From Candidatus Nitrotoga sp. M5 (lineage in GTDB: Bacteria > Pseudomonadota > Gammaproteobacteria > Burkholderiales > Gallionellaceae), in assembly GCF_927904885.1 (NCBI RefSeq), contig NZ_CAKMNW010000088.1, forward strand, positions 1 to 35,535: 35,535 nucleotides of DNA, written 5' to 3'. Every line of letters begins with the position of its first letter. Position 1 is the stretch's first letter. This document shows positions 1 through 8,379 of this stretch, piece after piece. Made by a program: the position numbers and the translations under genes. The notes under the pieces were generated by a model, which was given only the letters and a program-made list of their open reading frames with translations, ran no database searches and had not been told where the DNA came from.

Positions 1-469
1 ATTCGGTAAGCACGTCGGTCACTATCGGAAATGCCAATTCAGACCAAGGAATATCCTCTTCTGAAAACAGCTTAGACTCCAGACTTTCTGGGCCAATGCC
101 AAAGCCGCCGTCCAGCTCACCACGGTAAAAAACGTAGACCTGATTAATATGGGGAATATCAAATAAGCGATACAAGGTTTCGCCACGCACTTTGGCAGCA
201 GCTTCTTCACGGGTTTCTCGCAGCGCGCCACCTAACATGGTCTCGCCGTTTTCCATAAACCCAGCAGGAATTGTCCAAAATCCCAGTCGCGGCTCAATGG
301 CGCGACGACAAAGCAAAACTTGTTTACCCGCAATAGGTAAACAACCAACAACAACCTTAGGATTTTGGTAGTGAATAATATCGCACTGCGAACACACAAA
401 ACGAAGGCGATCATCGTCGGCAGGAATTTGTTTAACAACCTCTGCGCCGCAATTACTACAGTATTTCAT
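1..469 (-). CDS. Zinc-ribbon NUDIX hydrolase (partial, C-terminus beyond window)
   Basis: Reading the minus strand from ATG 469 gives a protein that opens with MKYCSNCGAEV and has a second CxxC pair about 20 residues later (CSQC), which is a zinc ribbon. A NUDIX box follows at about residues 74-98: G, five residues, E, seven residues, then RETREE. The final Gly of the consensus is replaced by Ala. Proteins of this build hydrolyse nucleoside diphosphate-linked compounds such as NADH, ADP-ribose or FAD in the cytosol; the exact substrate cannot be read. A strong ribosome site (GGGAGGG) lies just upstream of the ATG. The gene follows the flavin reductase gene by 22 bp on the same strand, so the two may be co-transcribed. 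The C-terminus is cut off by the window edge. Confidence 0.85.
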   Translation of the reverse strand, partial: MKYCSNCGAEVVKQIPADDDRLRFVCSQCDIIHYQNPKVVVGCLPIAGKQVLLCRRAIEPRLGFWTIPAGFMENGETMLGGALRETREEAAAKVRGETLYRLFDIPHINQVYVFYRGELDGGFGIGPESLESKLFSEEDIPWSELAFPIVTDVLTE

Positions 470-491
470 CGCCCTCCCTACTCCAATTTAC

Positions 492-968
492 TTAGCGTAA
501 TTCACGGTACTGACCAGCATAAAACGCCAGCGGTTTAGCGCCCGGCTTGCAGTCCATTTCAACTACTTTGCCAACCACAATAATATGATCGCCACCATCA
601 TAATGCGCCCACGTTTCACATTCAAAACTGGTTAAGGCACCTCGTAATACCGGCGCGCCGCTCTTACCAATCCGGTAGTGATCATTATGCAAGTCGTGGT
701 CACTTTTCTTTGAATAAAGATTAGACATGGCCATTTGGTCACTTGCCAACACATTAACGGTGAAGGTTTTCGACTTATTAAAAGCGTCTAAACACTCTGA
801 GTCATTACGCAAACTCCACAACACCAGTGGCGGATCTAAAGACACCGAAGCAAACGAATTTACTGTCATACCAAATGGCTTATAGCCAGTAGGATTGGCG
901 GTAATAACACAAACACCAGTAGTAAATTGGCCGAGGGCGTTACGAAATTGGCGGGGATCTAAGCTCAT
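492..968 (-). CDS. Flavin reductase family protein (FMN-binding split barrel)
   Basis: A 158-residue protein whose start (LDPRQFRNALGQFTTGVCVIT) and core (FGMTVNSFASVSLDPPLVLWSL) are typical of the HpaC/NtaB type flavin reductase fold. Such proteins reduce FMN or FAD with NAD(P)H and pass the reduced flavin to a partner monooxygenase. The H-Y-R segment and GDHIIVVGKV strand near the C-terminus also fit. The length matches single-domain members. No monooxygenase gene lies next to it in the window, so its partner is unknown. It is followed closely by the NUDIX gene. The family call is firm; the physiological role is inferred. Confidence 0.88.
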   Translation of the reverse strand: MSLDPRQFRNALGQFTTGVCVITANPTGYKPFGMTVNSFASVSLDPPLVLWSLRNDSECLDAFNKSKTFTVNVLASDQMAMSNLYSKKSDHDLHNDHYRIGKSGAPVLRGALTSFECETWAHYDGGDHIIVVGKVVEMDCKPGAKPLAFYAGQYRELR

Positions 969-1098
969 ATAATGTCCTGTTTATACTATTATTATGGCAA
1001 CTCACTAATGCTGCTGCCAAATGCTATTCTTGTATTGCTGACGGGAATTATACACCTAGGGGCCAACAAGTTTAGCTCAACAAGCTACTCCGATTAGA

Positions 1099-1566
1099 CT
1101 ACTCCGCGTGATCGCTCCATCTATTGAGCGCGTGAGTATCTGAGTCGCGAGCGTCTACCCAGCGCTCAGTGCCGTCTGCCCTGCGTTCTTTTTTCCAGAA
1201 CGGCGCCTCGGATTTCAAAAAATCCATAATGAATTCACAGGCCGAAAACGCCGCATGACGATGCATAGAGCCAACGCCAACAAACACAATTTGCGAGCCC
1301 GGTAATAGTTCGCCTACCCGATGAATCACCGTCGCCGACAATAATGGCCAACGCTGGGCCGCACTATCAATAATCGCGTCAATGCTGCGCTCTGTCATTC
1401 CCGGATAATGTTCTAAGGCCATCGCGAGCACATCATCGCCGTCATTGTAGTCCCGCATCACGCCGACAAACTGCGCTACCGCACCGCAACGACTGCTACT
1501 TGCCAACGCGCGGCATTCATCGCTAACGTCAAAATCAGCTTCTTGAACAAGAACTCGCCGCTGCAC
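1099..1566 (-). CDS. moaE: Molybdopterin synthase catalytic subunit MoaE
   Basis: A 155-residue protein matching MoaE, the large subunit of molybdopterin synthase, which puts two sulfurs onto cyclic pyranopterin monophosphate using thiocarboxylated MoaD. Visible family landmarks are GAVAQFVGVMRD near the N-terminus, the segment LEHYPGM, a VHRVGELLPG strand, the AFSACEFIMDFLK helix and the active-site stretch APFWKKERR with the two lysines that line the pterin site. The start is GTG at 1566, preceded by GGGAGG; the gene begins one base after the moaD stop. It is the last gene of a moaC-moaD-moaE run on the minus strand. Confidence 0.95.
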   Translation of the reverse strand: MQRRVLVQEADFDVSDECRALASSSRCGAVAQFVGVMRDYNDGDDVLAMALEHYPGMTERSIDAIIDSAAQRWPLLSATVIHRVGELLPGSQIVFVGVGSMHRHAAFSACEFIMDFLKSEAPFWKKERRADGTERWVDARDSDTHALNRWSDHAE

Positions 1567-1567
1567 C

Positions 1568-1819
1568 TTAGCCTCCCGTTACTGGTGGGTAAAATGCCAC
1601 TTCATCGCCATCGCCAATCGTATCAGTATCATGTGCAATGGTTTGGTTAACGGCGCACAGCGTGTTGCCTGCAAACAACACGGCGGCCCACTCGTCGCCG
1701 CCATCGGCAACTAAACGGATTTTTAATTCGCTAACGGTAGTTGCCGTCGCCAGTGGCAAGGTCATTCGCCCCAAGCCCAGCTGCTCGCGGTACTTCGCAA
1801 AAAATAATACCGTAATCAT
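1568..1819 (-). CDS. moaD: Molybdopterin synthase sulfur carrier subunit MoaD
   Basis: An 83-residue ubiquitin-like protein that ends in the Gly-Gly needed for thiocarboxylate formation (PPVTGG). MoaD carries sulfur to MoaE in molybdopterin synthesis. I place the start at ATG 1819 because it overlaps the moaC stop in an ATGA arrangement, and because the sequence [15 protein letters not shown] is the normal family N-terminus; a longer open frame upstream reads through moaC. Spacing to moaE is one base, so the trio is translationally coupled. Confidence 0.93.
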   Translation of the reverse strand: MITVLFFAKYREQLGLGRMTLPLATATTVSELKIRLVADGGDEWAAVLFAGNTLCAVNQTIAHDTDTIGDGDEVAFYPPVTGG

Positions 1820-2313
1820 TCTGGCGTCTCGCTGGCTTCGGCATACCATTCACCCGAACGCCCGCCAGATTTTGCCAACAGTTTGATATCCGACACGATC
1901 ATGCCCTTATCCACCGCCTTGCACATATCGTAAATTGTCAGTGCCGCTACCGACACCGCCGTCAGGGCTTCCATTTCAACGCCTGTCTGCCCGGCCAATT
2001 TGCAGCGCGCGACAATGTGGACGGCGTTGTTAACATGATCCAAAGAGAACTCGACCTTAACCGACGACAACATAAGCGGATGACAAAGGGGAATAAGATC
2101 AGCGCATTTTTTTGCGCCCTGTATGCCCGCGATTCTCGCAACGGCTAATACATCACCTTTTTTATGGCCGCCGGAGGCAATTAAAGTGAGCGTTTCAGGC
2201 AGCATTGTCACTGTGGCGCTAGCGTGCGCCTCGCGTTGAGTCACCGCTTTATCGGTCACATCAACCATGTGTGCGTTACCCTGAGGGTCGAAATGGGTTA
2301 ATTCATTACTCAT
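1816..2313 (-). CDS. moaC: Cyclic pyranopterin monophosphate synthase MoaC
   Basis: A 165-residue protein that is clearly MoaC. It opens [27 protein letters not shown], then shows [39 protein letters not shown] and the C-terminal KSGG motif. MoaC converts 3',8-cyclo-7,8-dihydro-GTP, the MoaA product, to cPMP, the first stable pterin of molybdenum cofactor synthesis. The conserved Asp and Lys of the DMCKAVDK stretch are present. Its stop overlaps moaD and its start lies nine bases after the upstream hydrolase gene, so all four genes probably share a transcript. moaA is not in the window. Confidence 0.96.
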   Translation of the reverse strand: MSNELTHFDPQGNAHMVDVTDKAVTQREAHASATVTMLPETLTLIASGGHKKGDVLAVARIAGIQGAKKCADLIPLCHPLMLSSVKVEFSLDHVNNAVHIVARCKLAGQTGVEMEALTAVSVAALTIYDMCKAVDKGMIVSDIKLLAKSGGRSGEWYAEASETPE

Positions 2314-2322
2314 AGCAATAGC

Positions 2323-2973
2323 TCATCCAAACCGGTGATCGGCAACAAAGGGATTGGTTTCCCGCTCTTGACCGAAGGTTGAGGTTGGGCCATGACCCGG
2401 TATAAACGTGACATCATCACCCAGCGGCCACAACTTGGTTTGGATGGAATTCACCAGAGTATCAAAATCGCCCTTGGGGAAATCGGTACGGCCAATAGAA
2501 CCTTGGAATATGACATCACCCACAATCGCGAGACGTGCCGCTTCGTGGAAAAACACCACATGGCCCGGAGTATGTCCAGGGCAAAACTTCACCGCCAAAG
2601 TTTGCTTACCAAAACTGACCAAGTCTTCGTCATCTAACCATTCATCCGGCGTAAACGGGTCGGCATGCGGAAAACCCGTCATTTTGCACCACTCAGGTAA
2701 TTTATCGATCCAGAATGCGTCTTCTTTCTGTGGGCCGATAATTTTAACGCCGTATTTTTTGCGCATCACATCCGCTGCTGCGCAGTGATCCATGTGACCG
2801 TGGGTCAAATAAATCACATCCAGAGTGCCACCTAACTGAGCGATGGCGGCCTCAATATTTTCTATATCGCCACCGGGATCGAAAATTGCCGCTTTGCCGG
2901 TTTCTTCACAGACCATTACTGAGCAATTTTGTTGGTAGGCCGTTACCGGCACAATCGTGCACTTTATCGTCAT
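2323..2973 (-). CDS. gloC: GloC/YcbL-type MBL-fold hydrolase
   Basis: A metallo-beta-lactamase-fold protein with the metal motif THGHMDHCA, a second ligand region PGHTPGHVVFF, GDVIFQGSIGRTDFP and a final FIPGHGPTST. Overall it follows E. coli YcbL (GloC), a type II glyoxalase that hydrolyses S-lactoylglutathione. The preferred start is ATG 2973 (MTIKCTIVPVTAY); an in-frame TTG at 2985 would add four residues. It precedes moaC by nine bases on the same strand. A shared transcript with molybdenum cofactor genes is inferred from spacing only. Confidence 0.87.
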   Translation of the reverse strand: MTIKCTIVPVTAYQQNCSVMVCEETGKAAIFDPGGDIENIEAAIAQLGGTLDVIYLTHGHMDHCAAADVMRKKYGVKIIGPQKEDAFWIDKLPEWCKMTGFPHADPFTPDEWLDDEDLVSFGKQTLAVKFCPGHTPGHVVFFHEAARLAIVGDVIFQGSIGRTDFPKGDFDTLVNSIQTKLWPLGDDVTFIPGHGPTSTFGQERETNPFVADHRFG

Positions 2974-3141
2974 AACTTGTCGCAATTCTTAGAGTCAAAG
3001 CCCAATGATAAGCAGTCAGGCATGAACTTAACAGCGTCGCGGTAAATTATGAGTGGTGATAGGAGAGAACAAAGCCAATAGGGAGTATTGGCAAAACATA
3101 GCAACGAAACACCGTAGGCAAAAAACTCACCCAGTATTTGC

Positions 3142-3510
3142 TTACTTGTAGACGACCTGCCCGCGATACATTTGACGAGACTGCTGGCGCTCGGCGGGAA
3201 CCTGGCTATGTGGAGGAAGCTCCTTGTCACGGTAAACTTTGGTCCCCCTGTAGGTGACCTCCGTTACCTGCCGCTCCATTACATTAGTGGTCGCGGATTT
3301 GACGACTGACTCTAACTGAAAAGGAATACCTGCTAGCGACATAATCTCAACCACGGTTTTGCGGGTAAAGGGATCACGACTGCGCTTACCTAAATCACCC
3401 AAACTGGTTAGCAGCTCTGGATCGGCTAGCCGTATCCTTGTCCCAAACTCAGCGAAAACACGAGCCCGCAATTGCTGCAACAGCGTCACCATTTCCGAAG
3501 AATACACCAT
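3142..3510 (-). CDS. Conserved-looking hypothetical protein
   Basis: I do not recognise this 122-residue protein. It starts MVYSSEMVTLLQQLRARV and has a predicted helical N-terminal half. The C-terminal third is rich in Gln, Arg and Tyr (QQSRQMYRGQVVYK). There is no signal peptide or membrane segment. The start at ATG 3510 is chosen because AAGGAG lies four bases upstream; a longer frame to 3552 has no such site. Coding quality and the clean ribosome site suggest it is real. It stands alone, with non-coding DNA on both sides. Confidence 0.6.
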   Translation of the reverse strand: MVYSSEMVTLLQQLRARVFAEFGTRIRLADPELLTSLGDLGKRSRDPFTRKTVVEIMSLAGIPFQLESVVKSATTNVMERQVTEVTYRGTKVYRDKELPPHSQVPAERQQSRQMYRGQVVYK

Positions 3511-3802
3511 AGGACTCCTTCTCACATTATTGAAGCTCTGTGCAAGCGGCATCGAGCACTCCCAAAAAGCATACTACGGTTTGCTACAAAGCAATAACTA
3601 TTCCAGATCATAATCTCTAGAGGACATAAGGACTTACAAGGCAGCACCGGAAATTACTGCACCAATAATGAGCGATAAAAAATGAGCGCACCACATTGGA
3701 GCTCAAAGCCGAAATCAATTTACGTGGCAATTGCCATTACGAAGGATATTGGTTAGAGTAGCCGCCCTCAAAACGCGCTGTATAGGTCGTTGAGTAAGTT
3801 TT

Positions 3803-4077
3803 AGGAAGCTGCCCGAATGGCTGTTTCTAAGGCTTTGCCGGAGAAAGCGTCCGCAGGACAATAACGAGCACGCAGGCGTGCGGTCCTGACGCTCGTAAAA
3901 CCATCTAAAAGTGCACAAGAAACGATTTTGGTGAGGTGTCCGAGTGGCTGTTTCGGAGGCTTCGCCGGAGAAAGCGTCCGCAGGACGATAACGAGCACGC
4001 AGGCGTGTGACCCTGACGCTCGTAAAACCATCTAAAAATGCACAAGAAACGATTTTGGTGAGGTGTCCGAGTGGCTG
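3803..4077 (+). repeat. 127-bp imperfect tandem repeat containing the 5' part of tRNA-Ser
   Basis: Two units of about 127 bp (3803-3929 and 3930-4056) lead directly into the intact tRNA-Ser gene at 4057. Each unit begins with the first 21 or so bases of the tRNA (GGTGAGGTGTCCGAGTGGCTG in unit 2, a more diverged form in unit 1). It continues with a GC-rich hairpin segment and ends with CACAAGAAACGATTTT. The third start is the real tRNA. The units lack the anticodon arm and 3' half, so they are not functional tRNA genes. No protein gene was found between 3511 and 4056. Confidence 0.85.
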
Positions 4078-4146
4078 AAGGAGCACGCCTGGAAAGTGTG
4101 TAACGGGTCAAACTGTTCGAGGGTTCGAATCCCTCCCTCACCGCCA
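4057..4146 (+). tRNA. tRNA-Ser (GGA anticodon)
   Basis: A 90-nt sequence folds as a class II tRNA. The acceptor stem GGTGAGG pairs with CCTCACC, followed by G and an encoded CCA. The anticodon stem CACGC/GTGTG encloses the loop CTGGAAA, giving anticodon GGA, which reads UCC serine codons. The T arm contains GGTTCGAATCC and a long variable arm is present, as expected for serine tRNAs. Confidence 0.96.
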
Positions 4147-4156
4147 TTATCAACTC

Positions 4157-4185
4157 AAAAGCCCTGTTTTTACAGGGCTTTTTTG
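4157..4185 (+). terminator. Rho-independent terminator after tRNA-Ser
   Basis: Ten-base stem AAAAGCCCTG / CAGGGCTTTT with a six-base loop, then a T-run. It lies 10 bases after the tRNA CCA end and would stop tRNA transcription. Confidence 0.9.
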
Positions 4186-4250
4186 TATCTCGAATTTACC
4201 AAAACAGCCAATGAAACCGTCAAATTTAGGCCCCTACCCGGCTCTACCCA

Positions 4251-4286
4251 ATTAACGGGGGATGGCACTCATCAAACCCCGTTAAT
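4251..4286. repeat. Inverted repeat downstream of the hsdR remnant
   Basis: A perfect 10-bp inverted repeat, ATTAACGGGG / CCCCGTTAAT, with a 16-base loop. It sits between the tRNA terminator and the stop of the minus-strand hsdR remnant. There is no strong T-run, so a terminator role is uncertain. Confidence 0.5.
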
Positions 4287-4305
4287 GATGAAGAGCCCCC
4301 ACCCG

Positions 4306-5388
4306 TCACATTGTTTGGTACTTCTTAAAATTCTCAGCCTGCTCAAAGATCTCTTTGTAGACCTCATCCCGGTCTACAGGTGGGTACCCAAATTTAGCCA
4401 GCACCAATATTAAGCCAACCTTTAAGCCCGCCTTGATGTCGTCCCGCTGGCTCCAGTCGGTGTATTTCACTTTGTCTTGCACTACTTCTTTCACGGCTTT
4501 GGCTAGATCGAGGAGCCTGTCTTCTGGGTAGGTGAAGTCGTACTTAACAGCGAGACGAGCCAGGATGTCGTAGAAGGCCTTTTCTTCGAGGTCGATACCC
4601 ATGTCTTCGAAAGAACCAATCTCGCGCTTGAGGTCATGGATCATATCCATGATTTCAACGGAGAAGTCTTCCAATACGCCGCTGACCAATACATCGTCTT
4701 CGCTGCGCTCATTGTAGTTGTCGACCAATGTCCGAAACTTCTTCGAGAAGTCCATGGCTTGCACTTTGTTGATCTTTTTGAAGTCCTCGATGGCCTTAGC
4801 CAAAAGCTGCTGCAGTAGTTTTATCTTAGTGTTGGGCAGTTTGATCTTGTCGATCTTGGCCATGTAGTCGTCATCAAAAATGTCGATCGCGCTCTGGGCC
4901 CCATCACCCATTTTAAGAATCTCTTCGACGCCGTCTGACTTCAGAGCCTCACTGATCATCTCCCGCACCCGGGCGTTCATTTGCGCGGTGTCAGGGCCAT
5001 TGCCCTTGGTGAGTTTAAAGACGATGGAGCGCACCGCCAGATAGAAGTGAATCTGGTCTCGGTCGTTTTGGTTTATGCCGTCAGCGCCGCAGCAGATGTC
5101 GTATGCAGCCTTCATGCGCTTGGCCAGCGCCATAAAGCGTTTCTCAATCTGCTCGGTAGAGAGCGCAAACTCTGCCGCCATGTTCAGGCAGTTGAGCTGT
5201 TCAAGTGGACTGCCGTGGTAGTACAGGCTGGAATCAAACCGATGGAACATCTTGTTGAGCAAGTCGAGGTGGTCTTTGACCACAATGATGGACTGGCCAA
5301 TCTCTTCGATATTCTGCTGGTCGGCCTTGTTGTAATGGGCCAACGCCAAGTTCATCTGCTTTTTGATGCCGATGTAATCCAACAATTA
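4306..5388 (-). pseudogene. hsdR: C-terminal remnant of type I restriction subunit HsdR
   Basis: About 360 codons on the minus strand match the helical C-terminal region of HsdR, the motor and nuclease subunit of type I restriction enzymes. The remnant opens LLDYIGIKKQMNLALAHY, the usual junction after the helicase domains, and ends EIFEQAENFKKYQTM. Full HsdR is about 1000 residues; the PD-ExK nuclease and the DEAD helicase are missing. A TAA stop lies directly before the first preserved codon, and the IS21-family element begins 18 bases further on. The reconstructed chromosome on the far side of the integrated plasmid shows no HsdR coding, so the loss was not caused by the plasmid. No hsdM or hsdS is present. 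It is unlikely to be functional. Confidence 0.8.
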
Positions 5389-5400
5389 CGTCTCTATTTT

Positions 5401-5406
5401 TACTTC
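5401..5406. repeat. Chromosomal 6-bp target duplication TACTTC, left copy
   Basis: TACTTC directly abuts the outer end of IS copy 1. The same six bases follow the outer end of IS copy 2 at 32795-32800. It is the target duplication of the IS in the chromosome, now separated by 27 kb. Confidence 0.85.
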
Positions 5407-5455
5407 TGTCTGGCGTCAACTATCTTGGCCGGTCGGCGACAACTATGATGGCCGG

Positions 5456-6223
5456 TTAGGTGGTTTCTCTTTTCACTTCTGATTTAGTCTTTTCAACATA
5501 TTGTTGCTTACGATAACTTTCGCCCTCAAGTTCAATGATGGTGGCATGATGAATCAAGCGGTCAATGGCGGCAACGGTCATCATTCCGTCTGTGAATATA
5601 CTGTCCCAAGCGCTAAAGGGTTGGTTGGCCGTCACAATTAACGTACCGCTTTCGTATCGGTGCGCGATAAATTCAAACAGCACATTTGTTTCTGCATCCG
5701 TCTTTTTCACGTAGCCAATATCGTCAATGATAATGACCGCGTATTTATCCAGTCGCGTCATCGCGGTCATGAGGTCAAGATCGCGCTTGGCTTGCTGGAG
5801 ATGCTGTACCAGGGCGATTGCTGGGAAGCACTTACAGCGAATGCCCTGTTCGATTAGTGCGTGCCCCAAGGCGCTGGCAAGGTGTGTTTTACCTGTGCCG
5901 CTCGGGCCAATCAAAAGTACGTTGTCACTGCGGCGCGCCCACTCTACGTCTTGCTCAAGCTTAGCGATGCTGCGCTGATTTTGACCGCTAAACGGTTTTC
6001 TATCGAGCGTGGCAAACGTTTTTGTCGTCGTTAACTGCGATTCTCGACGCCACTTTTGTATACGGCGTTGGAGCCGATCCGCCATTTCATATTCGCACAG
6101 CGCGAGCAGGTAATCAGCGTGAGACCAGCCGCTATCCGCTGCCGTTTGCCACAGCGTTTTGTAATGCCGGGCGAAGCCCGGTAGGCGCAATTCTTTAAGC
6201 AATAACAGTACGGCGTCACTCAT
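5456..6223 (-). CDS. istB: IS21-family helper ATPase IstB (copy 1)
   Basis: A 255-residue AAA+ ATPase that helps IstA choose and capture target DNA. The Walker A motif GPSGTGKTHLA lies at about residues 105-115 and Walker B is VIIIDDIGY at about residues 163-171. The N-terminal domain (LLLKELRLPGFARHY) is typical of IstB. Its ATG overlaps the istA stop (ATGA at 6220-6223), so translation is coupled. The protein is identical to that of copy 2 at 30423-31190. Confidence 0.96.
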   Translation of the reverse strand: MSDAVLLLLKELRLPGFARHYKTLWQTAADSGWSHADYLLALCEYEMADRLQRRIQKWRRESQLTTTKTFATLDRKPFSGQNQRSIAKLEQDVEWARRSDNVLLIGPSGTGKTHLASALGHALIEQGIRCKCFPAIALVQHLQQAKRDLDLMTAMTRLDKYAVIIIDDIGYVKKTDAETNVLFEFIAHRYESGTLIVTANQPFSAWDSIFTDGMMTVAAIDRLIHHATIIELEGESYRKQQYVEKTKSEVKRETT

Positions 6224-7746
6224 GAGTACACCGCCTCAAACGTATTGCGGGGGTTGGTCCACAGCAGCTCATCGTATGCCTTCAGTGAATGCTGTACCGG
6301 TTGCCTCGTCTCAGTCTCTCGTGTCTGGTGACTCAGGAACCGATCTTGCATCGCGAGGATTGATGGGAACTCGCCAAGCAAGGCACCGGCCAGTAAACTC
6401 TCACCCAAATCAGTTTCACAATCGTATTCAAAGGCTAGGCGCAAAACGGTTACCATCCATTTACACGCTTCGCGTTTTTCCAAGTGTTGATCCGCACATC
6501 GCCACAACTGCCGGTATGCCTCGTTAGGCAGCAAATCGTCTCGTAAGCTTGAGTAGCGGAAGGCTTGAGGCTTGGATGCTAAAGCCCGAATCACATGTTT
6601 GTAATCAATGCGGCGTGCACGCTGCTCGCCCGGTTTTGGATAAACACGCGGCAAAGTGAGCGCGTAGGTTTGTCCGACATAGAGCATGAGCTTGTCGTGG
6701 TGCAAGCGTAGTTGCAGACGCTCGCCGACGAGTCGTGAGGGTACTGAGTAAACCACCCGCCGAACCTCAATCGTAGCAGAGCGAGTGACCCGAACTGACA
6801 AAACTTGATAGTCAACAGAAGGTTGATCTGGCAGTGGACTCAGTGCAGCTTGTTCATCGGCAAACCGCGAACGAACCCGCTGATTGAGCTTGGCTACAGT
6901 TTTGTCGATCCAGTATTGGTACGCCGCAATGCACTCGAAATCGTGACTGCCACGCAGCTTAAACTGTTGTGACAAGCGATGTTTCAACGAACCGTTGGCG
7001 CATTCTACAACACCGTTTTCATGCGACTGGCCAGGGTTATTGCGGGTGGGCTGCATACGATAATGATCACACAAATCGCGGTATGCATCTGTCCATATAT
7101 TCTGGGTATTGTTGCGTGCTGCACTGAGGCTGTCGGTGCGATGCTCAACCGGGCTGCCGCCTGCTTGTTGCAGTGCGCGCTGTAAACCACAGGCTAACGC
7201 TGCGTAGCTTTCGCCGCCTTGTACAATTGTGACTGAGCGCCAGCCGCTATAAGCAAGACGAAACTGATAGAGCAAGTGGGGAAAGGCCTGACCCGCAAGG
7301 GTAACCGCGTCATCGGGGTGGGTGAAATCGGAAAACCCTTGCTGCCCTATCACCGCTTGCTGGCGAAACATCACCTCTTTGTCGGGGCCGGACAGCGCAC
7401 GCCATTGCTTTACCCGTCGCTGCAACGTTCTCAATACACGTTGATCGTAGTGCTCGGGGTAGTGCTCTTGCAAATACTCCAACAGCGTCAGTCCAGTAAG
7501 GCTCGGCTCGCGTTCGAGTAACACCACAAGCTCACGCTCCCAGACCGCCTCCAGCGGATCTTCGCGGGTGCGCCAATGGCGCTCAGGTGGATGGTGGATT
7601 GGGTCTTTCTCGATTCTACGGCCTGAACGGACGGAAATATTTGCCTTCGCGGCTGCAGTTTCTTGGGTGATACCACGTTGTCGATGCTGCATGTACAGCT
7701 CCTCTTGTCGTTGGGTGATATGTAATCCCGGCACGCTGTTCTCCAA
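6220..7746 (-). CDS. istA: IS21-family transposase IstA (copy 1)
   Basis: A 508-residue DDE transposase. An N-terminal helix-turn-helix (GITQETAAAKANISVRSGRR) precedes the RNase H-like core. The catalytic acidic residues appear in FSDFTHPDD, EHRTDSLSAA and SHENGVVECAN, in the expected order. The C-terminal beta-barrel (SATIEVRRVVYSVPSRLVGE) is present. IstA and IstB together move the element. The protein is identical to that of copy 2. Confidence 0.96.
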   Translation of the reverse strand: MENSVPGLHITQRQEELYMQHRQRGITQETAAAKANISVRSGRRIEKDPIHHPPERHWRTREDPLEAVWERELVVLLEREPSLTGLTLLEYLQEHYPEHYDQRVLRTLQRRVKQWRALSGPDKEVMFRQQAVIGQQGFSDFTHPDDAVTLAGQAFPHLLYQFRLAYSGWRSVTIVQGGESYAALACGLQRALQQAGGSPVEHRTDSLSAARNNTQNIWTDAYRDLCDHYRMQPTRNNPGQSHENGVVECANGSLKHRLSQQFKLRGSHDFECIAAYQYWIDKTVAKLNQRVRSRFADEQAALSPLPDQPSVDYQVLSVRVTRSATIEVRRVVYSVPSRLVGERLQLRLHHDKLMLYVGQTYALTLPRVYPKPGEQRARRIDYKHVIRALASKPQAFRYSSLRDDLLPNEAYRQLWRCADQHLEKREACKWMVTVLRLAFEYDCETDLGESLLAGALLGEFPSILAMQDRFLSHQTRETETRQPVQHSLKAYDELLWTNPRNTFEAVYS

Positions 7747-7827
7747 GGGAAAATCAAAGTACCGAACGTTACACCCAACCGGCCAAGATAGTTGTCGTCA
7801 ACCGGTCATCCTAATTGTCGCCGAACA

Positions 7828-8149
7828 AGCCTTTATTCAAACAATACAAACTGTTCATGAGGAAGAACTAGCAAAACTACAGGCTGTAGAAGCGGATAAA
7901 ATAAAAAAGGAAGCGTTAGCCAAGGATGCTTGGCAACAAAATTTCGCTCAGATTACACCACCTAGATCGGCACATCACAACTATCCCGACCACCGCCGAA
8001 GACATATACCAAGCCACCGAAAATTGATCTCCATTTTTGGGTGCTTCAAGTGCAGTAACACGCCGAATCAACCATACGAATTCAAATCCCCAGACAAAAT
8101 TTGCCCTAGCTGCGGCAGTACGAACAATATCACTTGGCGGCAAGAATAG
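7828..8149 (+). pseudogene. Zinc-ribbon protein, C-terminal part separated by IS21-mediated integration
   Basis: The reading frame entering from the IS end continues as AFIQTIQTVHEEELAKLQ and ends with a four-cysteine zinc ribbon (CFKC and CPSC, 17 residues between the pairs), then a stop at 8149. The start of the gene is at 30333 on the other side of the integrated plasmid. The restored protein would have about 118 residues: a short N-terminus, a charged helix likely to form a coiled coil (EEELAKLQAVEADKIKKEAL), and the ribbon. Function is unknown. As it stands the gene has no start here, though a chimeric frame continues back into the IS. Confidence 0.75.
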
Positions 8150-8293
8150 TGTTAACTGGCATCAATCAGTCCAATTAGGGAAAACACCCCTAATATCATG
8201 TATATTTACAAACAGTTACACTCCGAAATTTCCTCTACTAGGGGTTAAAAGGGCCCACTTAATGTTGAGTTTTTACTATACGAAACATGGCCA

Positions 8294-8337
8294 AGTACCA
8301 ATTTGGTACCAAAATAACACCAATTCAACACCAGAAA
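8294..8337. promoter_or_regulatory. Four phased 11-bp repeats (ACCA boxes) upstream of an 88-aa gene
   Basis: Four 11-bp units follow without gaps: AGTACCAATTT, GGTACCAAAAT, AACACCAATTC, AACACCAGAAA. The ACCA core falls at 8297, 8308, 8319 and 8330, exactly 11 bp apart. The same unit forms the array before the partition genes at 23620-23728, so the same DNA-binding protein probably controls this promoter. The array lies 42 bp before the next start codon. The stretch 8150-8293 holds no gene, only a 7-bp inverted repeat (ATTAGGG/CCCTAAT). Confidence 0.7.
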
Positions 8338-8379
8338 TTCCCATAAGATAAAATATCAATATCTTGGTAGGACTAGAAA

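Larger units (their letters stand above)
5407..7827 (-). mobile_element. IS21-family insertion sequence, copy 1 (2421 bp)
   Basis: The element starts TGTCTGGCG and ends CGCCGAACA, so it has TG/CA termini. Near both ends there are several related repeats of the type GGCGACAACTAT and GATGGCCGG, as usual for the multiple transposase sites of IS21 elements. It encodes IstA and IstB on the minus strand. The boundaries come from comparing the two copies in the window, which diverge exactly outside these positions. Its immediate flanks differ (TACTTC left, AGCCTT right), which is explained by the plasmid integration. Confidence 0.95.

Noticed and set aside
3803..4056. Two extra tRNA-Ser genes
   Set aside because: Only the first 21 or so bases match. 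The anticodon arm, T arm and acceptor 3' strand are missing.
3801..4153. Overlapping minus-strand frames over the tRNA-Ser repeats (one contains VREGFEPS)
   Set aside because: They read the reverse complement of the tRNA and its partial copies. The periodic proteins arise from the 127-bp DNA repeat and the tRNA is the real feature.
7568..8149. A 193-residue plus-strand protein starting inside the IS
   Set aside because: Its first half is antisense to istA and the IS end. Only the part after 7827 is real, as the tail of the split zinc-ribbon gene.
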